A stretch of DNA of 64,000 bases from Strigops habroptila (lineage: Eukaryota; Chordata; Aves; Psittaciformes; Psittacidae), in contig NC_046358.1 of the NCBI RefSeq assembly GCF_004027225.2, positions 2,322,720-2,386,719 on the forward strand, given 5' to 3'. Both the position numbers and the translations under genes were made by a program. Shown here in pieces: positions 58,069-64,000 of this stretch. The notes under the pieces are model-generated. The model saw only the letters and a list, made by a program, of their open reading frames with translations, was not told the origin of the DNA and searched no databases. Position 1 is the stretch's first letter. Every line of letters begins with the position of its first letter.

Positions 58069-58294
58069 CTCACATACTGTATGTGCCAAAGTATTTAAGA
58101 GAATAAAAGATTTTCAGTGGAAAACAGCCTACTTAGAGGAAACAAGGTGCCTTAGCAAAGCATAATCAGATTTACTCAGCTTTCTGCAATAGGAGTCTTG
58201 GGTATGAAGGTTTGAAAGTCTTGATTCCAAATTTATAATGCCCCATGGGTATAAGGAAGGTGTTAGTGACAGATACATGCATCTTTGCACATAA

Positions 58295-58413
58295 CTTTGG
58301 GCAACCTGATCTAGTGAAAGATGCCCCTGCCCATGGCAGGAGGGTTGAACTATATGATCTTTAAAGGTCCCTTCCAACCCAAACATTCTGTGATTCTACA
58401 ATTCTATGATTCT
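58295..58413 (+). repeat. CR1 LINE 3' tip (in right arm)
   Basis: Exact inverted twin of 50690-50808. Confidence 0.92.
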
Positions 58414-58791
58414 GTCTTTTGCACATAGAATAAAAAAATAATGGCACTGGAATAGTAAATGGTAACTTTTTTGATCCCCAAAACATTGGGAATTTTAAAG
58501 CCAGAACTATAACCCAACCTGAATTTTACAACTGGATAGTACCTTTAAAGGAGAAAAAGAAATCAGTCACGACCTCTTTCATGTTGCACATTTTCATATC
58601 TGACAGCACCATACAAAAGACAGACAGGAAAATCTGCCCTGGTTGCATTGCAGACAGTAAAAAAGCACACAGTAATAATATAATTGAATTTTGCTTAAGG
58701 AAAAAATCCTTTTTTCCTCCTAAGAAACACCTTCTTCACAGCAAATATGGAGAAGTGAAAAAACAGGTGAATATTCACAACTTAACCATAT

Positions 58792-59890
58792 TATAGAATC
58801 ATAGAATCATAGAATCATAGAATCGTAAGGGTTGGAAAGGACCTTAAGATCATCTAGTTCCAACCCCCCTGCCATGGGCAGGGACACCTTGCCCTAAACC
58901 ACGTGGTTCAAGGCTCTGTCCAACCTGGCCTTGAACACCGCCAGGGATGGAGCATCCACAACCTCCCTGGGCAACCCATTCCAGTGCTTCACCACCCTCA
59001 CTGTAAAGAACTTCTTCCTTATATCTAATCTAAACTTCCCCTGTTTAAGTTTGAACCCATTACCCCTTGTCCTACCACTACAGTCCCTAAGGAAGAGTCC
59101 CTCCCCAGCATCCTTGTAGACCCCCTTCAGATATTGGAAGGCTGCTATGAGGTCTCCACGCAGCCTTCTCTTCTCCAGGCTGAACAGCCCCAACTCTCTC
59201 AGCCTGTCTTCATACGGGAGGTGCTCCAGCCCTCTTATCATCCTCGTGGCCCTCCTCTGGACTCGCTCCAACAGCTCCATGTCCTTTTTATGTTGAGGAC
59301 ACCAGAACTGTACGCAGTACTCCAAGTGGGGTCTCACGAGAGCAGAGTAGAGGGGCAGGATCACCTCCTTCGACCTGCTGGTCACGCTTCTTTTGATGCA
59401 GCCCAGGATACAGTTGGTTTCTGGGCTGCAAGCGCACACTGCCAGCTCATGTTAAGCTTCTCGTCAACCAACACCCCCAAGTCCTTTTCTGCAGGGCTGC
59501 TCTGAATCTCTTCTCTGCCCAACCTGTAGCAGTGCCTGGGATTGCCCCGACCCAGGTGTAGGACCTTACACTTGGCTTGGTTAAACTTCATAAGGTTGGC
59601 ATCGGCCCACCTCACAAGCGTGTCAAGGTCCCTCTGGATGGCATCCCTTCCCTCCAGCGTATCAACCGAACCACACAGCTTGGTGTTGTCGGCAAACTTG
59701 CTGAGGGCGCACTCAATCCCACTGTCCATGTCGCCGACAAAGATGTTGAACAGGACCGGTCCCAACACCGATCCCAGAGGGACACCACTTGTTACAGGTT
59801 TCCAACTGGACATCGAGCCATTTACCACAAATCTTTGCGTGCGGCCATCGAGCCAGTTTTTTATCCACCGGCACCAGTTTTTTATCCACA
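58792..59890 (-). repeat. CR1 LINE, about 1.1 kb, with RT and C-terminal ORF2
   Basis: This is the longest CR1 here. It encodes RT motifs [17 protein letters not shown] and FADNTK (the second catalytic Asp of FADD is Asn), then [20 protein letters not shown] and the C-terminus as in the left arm. The frame shifts once in the overlap at about 59382-59439. The part from 58792 to 59310 belongs to the right inverted arm. A 20-bp tandem duplication (AGTTTTTTATCCAC units) sits at the 5' end. Confidence 0.96.
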
Positions 59891-61119
59891 TTCTCCTTAT
59901 TCAATCTAAAGGTAGTTCACATCACTGCCGGTCTTCCTTGTTGCACCATTAAGTTATATTTTTACTGATTTACAGTCTGTGGTCATCTGAGATTAATACT
60001 AGATGGTTGATTAATATTAGACACATGATTTGTCCCTGAAAGTACAACTGGATCAGAAGAGAGAGACAAAGTTCTCTCCTGAACTCAGATAAGCAATGTC
60101 CACAGCCTGTATATAGATGTTTGCACTCTGGATACTTCCTAGAATTTGAATGTTTATTTCTCTACATGGATTACTAGAGCAGTAGAAGTTTAAGCTTAGA
60201 GAAGTAACTTTTAATTGTTTAAGTTGACTGATAAACCCCGTATTACCAATATCGAATGAAAGAGCAGAGATATGAATAACAACCCAAACATGGTAATTTC
60301 CCCCTGTTCTGGACTGGCTTTCCCACATCACCCCCTCCCAAACCAGAGCATCTATTACATTCCTGTTGTGTCATGTTTAGCCTCTGCCCAGTGTTTAAGA
60401 AGGTCCAGACACATCCATCACTGGCTACTGGAAGCCTCATTGGAGCTTTCCCATGTCTTCAAAGCCTCTGTGGAGCTTTCCCATCTCTTCACAGGCTGTT
60501 GAAATGGGACAACTAAGAATCAGTTCTGCTGTGGTGTTCTGCTTTCCTCCCATGTGACTGCTCTGGTCAAGATCTAGTGTCTTGCCTCAGGAATGTAATC
60601 TCTGAACTCTTTACACCAGAGCTTCTAGCTGTGTTCTGTGTAAGTGCTGGGGGACAGGGTATAAGGATAGGAAGAAAGGATCTGTTTGGTATAATTCCAG
60701 AAGCAGAAAATTCAACTAAGCAAGCCTAACCTAACTGTTGGGACTTATTTTGTAGTCAGTGTAGGGACAGAGAGACCTGCAGAAAGCAAAACATGCTATT
60801 TTCCTTAAACTTACTTTACAATGGGATGAATAACCCTTTGGAAGTGCCCATTTCTTGCCAATGACAACTGAAAGAACCCAGCTAACTTAGATTAGTAACT
60901 TTTAGATGCCTAAAACTAGTTAAGATGAATTTTCATGCATTTTGAGGGTTCCTCTGACCTCCAGAGCCTTTGAGGTCTGATGTTGTGCCCAACACAAATT
61001 GCATGCTATACAAAGCTGTCCTCATTCCATTTAGATGTTATTGGCGACTACTGGGAGGAATATCTTGGGTTCAGAAGAAATACAACTCTAAGACCTTACG
61101 TGCTTGCCTATGAACATGT
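59891..61119. other. Intergenic, nothing recognised
   Basis: No gene or repeat recognised. Small ORFs only. Confidence 0.5.
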
Positions 61120-61360
61120 ATAGAATCGTAGAATGTTTTGGGTTGGACTTCAAGGACTTTAAGATCATCCAGTTCCAACCCCCTGCCATGGGCAGGGACA
61201 CCTCACATTAGACCATGTTGCCCAAGCCCCATCCAACCTGGCCTTGAACACTGCCAGGGATGGAGCATTTATCATTTCTCTGGGCACCCTGTGCCAATGC
61301 CTCAGCACCCTCATAGGGAAGAACTTCTTTCTTATATTCAACTTGAACTTCCTCTGCACC
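61120..61360 (-). repeat. CR1 LINE 3' fragment
   Basis: TAGAATCGTAGAATG tail through CTTATATTCAACTTGAAC. Confidence 0.94.
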
Positions 61361-63967
61361 TGCGGACAAGATAGAAGGAAGAAGACAAGCTATGCAAATA
61401 AAGCTTGTTAGATGGAGAATAAAAATGTTGAAGGAGTTGTCCAAGTTTCCTCCTAGAAAAACATATCAGCTTGCACATTTGCCAAGTTAAACATCTGCTA
61501 GCAAAGAGTGGCTGAATTTAAAGCTTTTTTTTTTATTGTATCTGTCCATCAGCTGCTTGATATTCTTTATTCACAGTCAATATCAGGACTCTTCTATGAA
61601 AGAACAAGGTTTAGCTCCTTTATTTTATATTAATGAAGGAGATTTAACTACTGCTTCATGTAAGTAGCAAAGTAACAAACTGCTCTAAATCTTCCTCTGG
61701 GTGTGCAATTTCTGTATGACATACGGACCTTAGCTAGTGTGAATAAGCACCTTTAATTTGATATGATCATAATCCTGTTACCAGAAGTTCTAATGGCTGC
61801 TGGAATTCCATTTTCTAAATTGTTGCAATCATTTTGAGGTGCATTTGAAATTCTTTTTTCCCTAAAGCTGTTGCTTCAAGGTCATGGTGACTTTGTGTCT
61901 GTGACTCCAGCTCAGAGGCTGGGACTCCGTCTTGTCAAGATGCCCATCCTTATTTCAACACTGTTTTGAAGCTTAAAACCAGTACTCTGTATGGGTTTCC
62001 AGTCAAAAGAAGTATTAATAGCATTTGCAAGAGTGTGTACAATACCTTTACAGCACATCATTTCATTGGAACATTTCCACACTGAGACAGCACCAGTCTC
62101 TTTAGCACTTTAATTGTTTGCTCTACTCTTCCCTAGAGAACATCACGGTCTCCCGTGTCCAAAAGGAAGATATAAAATCTGTGACATTCCCCAAAAGAAA
62201 CATTTCCTGCATCCAGGAAAATAAACCAAATATTTCCCTAGTAGGTAAGTCTCCTAATGAATAAAATTTCCTTCCATTCAGAGAGTTATGTAGGAATTGC
62301 TCTAAGTCAGTTGCTTTGGATGAATCGCAGGTTCAGAAAAGCTTTGTGGCATCATAACAAAAGAAAACAATAAATATGAATATATCTTTAAAAAGAGGGG
62401 AATTTGGGTTATTTTTATTTTTTACACCTAAATTTTGATCTGATACCTCTTGCAGGTCCTCATCAAAGACCACTCAGCAGCTTCTAGGCTTTCTCTGCCT
62501 TAATTTCTGAGCATGAACCACCACTGAAAATAGGAGGAAATGGCCACATGTGCGTAACTATGGAGTATTTTTCAGAGCAGAAAGGTTCTTTTTCTTACTT
62601 TCATCAGAAACCTCTTAAATTACCTGTGATAGTGTTAAAATAAGTGGTAATGTTACATGGTCACTGGTTAACTGGTCTCAGCTAAAAATAAAACACAATT
62701 GAGTTTTGGCAGAGCTTGTCACCTTATTCTAGGAATCACGATACCTGAGTCACCCCAGACATCGTCTAGAGTAAACGGTCACATCTAGAAAGCGATTCAG
62801 GTTTTAGGATGCACCAAGAATGAAGGATCTTCAAAAAAGATCAAACAAACCTGTCTAAAATGGGATTCATCTCACTATCTAAACTTTTGGCAGTGAATGG
62901 ATATTGGTCACGCAGGCTTCCTTTCTCATCAACAGATGCACATAGCCAGGATATGATGCATCCCACCTACCCCTCTGCAGTGGTTATAAATGGAGCCAAA
63001 GATGATGCACTCAGACCAACCTTTAGAAAGCCAAATACAGGTAAGATTCAGAGTGCCTGGAAACACTGCTGAGAACCTAACCGTCCTTTCTGACCCCTCA
63101 GGCTCTACTGTAACCACCTAGTGTCCTATCCTGAATGAGTCAGCTTAGATTATTATATATGTAATTCAGGAACATAGACATTTCTGGTTTGGCTGTGCCT
63201 TTTTCTACTTAGCATTGATATTTACAGGACTATTTAACTGACCTGCTAGCAGTTCCTTTATTAAATGTCCTTCTGCAATCCTTGTATTTCCTGCAAATAT
63301 GAAGGCGAATAAGAGAGATCTGCCCTGCCTAGAATTTATACTGGCATCAGCAGGGAAGTATCTTAACTTTTGCAAAGTTAAGTTAAATGATGCACTTCTG
63401 GAAAGGGAAAATGAAGACCCAAAATTAATTTTGTAGAGGACTGAGTCTAATTCAAATTCAATTAGTTTCAGACCAAAAAAAAAGTGGGGAAAAATGCTTG
63501 GAAAATCTAAAAGTATTTGTGCTTGGATGCTTAAAAACCATATTCATGGCTTTCTTTTCAATTGCTTAAGAATTAATCAGCCTAAGGAAAATGAACCCAC
63601 AAAATACTTGTAAGAAATCCCAGAATGAGAGGCAATATTTCATTTTAGACTCAATGATTTGTGTTCCAAAATAATTGTCTTTTTGTCTAAAAAAAGTAAT
63701 AAATCTGTTTATGTTCCAGCATTTCAATCTTTTTTCCAGTGTTCAACTTCACTGCTGCCTCAAAGATCATTATTAACTGTGCCTGAACTCCTTGCTCTAC
63801 TGGTCACACAGGTAAATGTGTAGCAGCTATACTCAAATATATAATTTATAGTATATAAAATGTTATACTCGATGTTTTCATCAAGTGATGTATCATACAA
63901 AGCTGCTTCTATATTTGCACTATGCTCTAGCTCTTAAATAAAATACCATCTGAGGTCTTATTTCATA
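61361..63967. other. Intergenic, nothing recognised
   Basis: AT-rich DNA with no gene or repeat family recognised in 2.6 kb. Confidence 0.5.
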
Positions 63968-64000
63968 TCACAGAACTGTAGAACACCAGGTTAGAAGGGA
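63968..64000 (-). repeat. CR1 LINE 3' tip, cut by the window edge
   Basis: CACAGAACTGTAGAACACCA followed by GGTTAGAAGGGA resembles the start of a minus-strand CR1 of the AATCACCAGGTTGG subfamily. Confidence 0.6.

Larger units (their letters stand above)
57899..59310 (-). repeat. Inverted repeat, right arm (1,412 bp)
   Basis: This is the partner of the left arm at 49793-51204, with a 6,694-bp spacer between them. On its outer side the CR1 continues unbroken to about 59890. On its inner side it abuts a 44-bp CR1 3' tail (57855-57898) that starts abruptly in the middle of the CR1 3' region. This makes the right arm look like an insertion or replacement within an older CR1, and so the derived copy. 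Confidence 0.95.

Noticed and set aside
58894-59439. A 181-codon frame as a host gene
   Set aside because: It is the C-terminal ORF2 of a CR1 LINE, with a related copy in the left arm.

Overview
The window looks like nuclear DNA from a bird, probably neoavian. The main sign is about 38 copies of the CR1 LINE. Most are 5'-truncated and many end in the 8-bp ATTCTATG tail units typical of avian CR1. The only clear single-copy coding content is vertebrate olfactory receptors (ORs) plus one GC-rich, SPATA31-like reading frame. The window therefore appears to be part of an avian OR cluster. I saw no bacterial genes, CRISPR arrays, rRNA genes or convincing tRNA genes.

Layout. Positions 1-8,350 are AT-rich intergenic DNA with CR1 scraps. 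From 8.3 to 20.3 kb lie three intact OR genes on the + strand, at 8377-9303, 13589-14518 and 19297-20244. They are alike (family-4-like) and evenly spaced at about 5-6 kb, which suggests a tandem-duplicated subcluster. From 20.3 to 33.1 kb there is a roughly 13 kb gene desert with many CR1 fragments. An intact OR of another subfamily follows on + (33111-34112). Then the strand switches. A broken 3' OR fragment on - (about 36460-36880) is followed by a GC-rich block holding an uninterrupted 867-codon ORF on - (37321-39924). Its N-terminal membrane anchor, C-x3-C-x2-C motif and repeated LEI-type modules match the SPATA31/FAM205 family. A patch of nested repeats (40.1-41.9 kb) contains a short retroviral RT fossil and two head-to-head CR1s. 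Two more intact ORs follow on -, at 44114-45055 (family 2/13-like) and 53857-54849 (family 5/8/9-like). The final 9 kb holds CR1 copies only.

The most striking structure is a pair of inverted 1,412-bp arms (49793-51204 and 57899-59310) of equal length. Read by eye, they are identical over about the inner 1,050 bp. They enclose 6.7 kb that contains the last OR gene. The junctions suggest that the right arm is the younger copy, placed inside an older CR1.

How the genes work together. Each OR is a single-coding-exon, seven-transmembrane odorant receptor. All six have a plausible splice acceptor shortly upstream of the ATG, as expected for OR genes with non-coding 5' exons. They act in parallel in different olfactory neurons, not as a pathway. 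The SPATA31-like gene would be germline-expressed if it follows the family. Its presence beside family 2/13-like ORs may reflect an ancient linkage. All calls come from reading the sequence; no database search was run.
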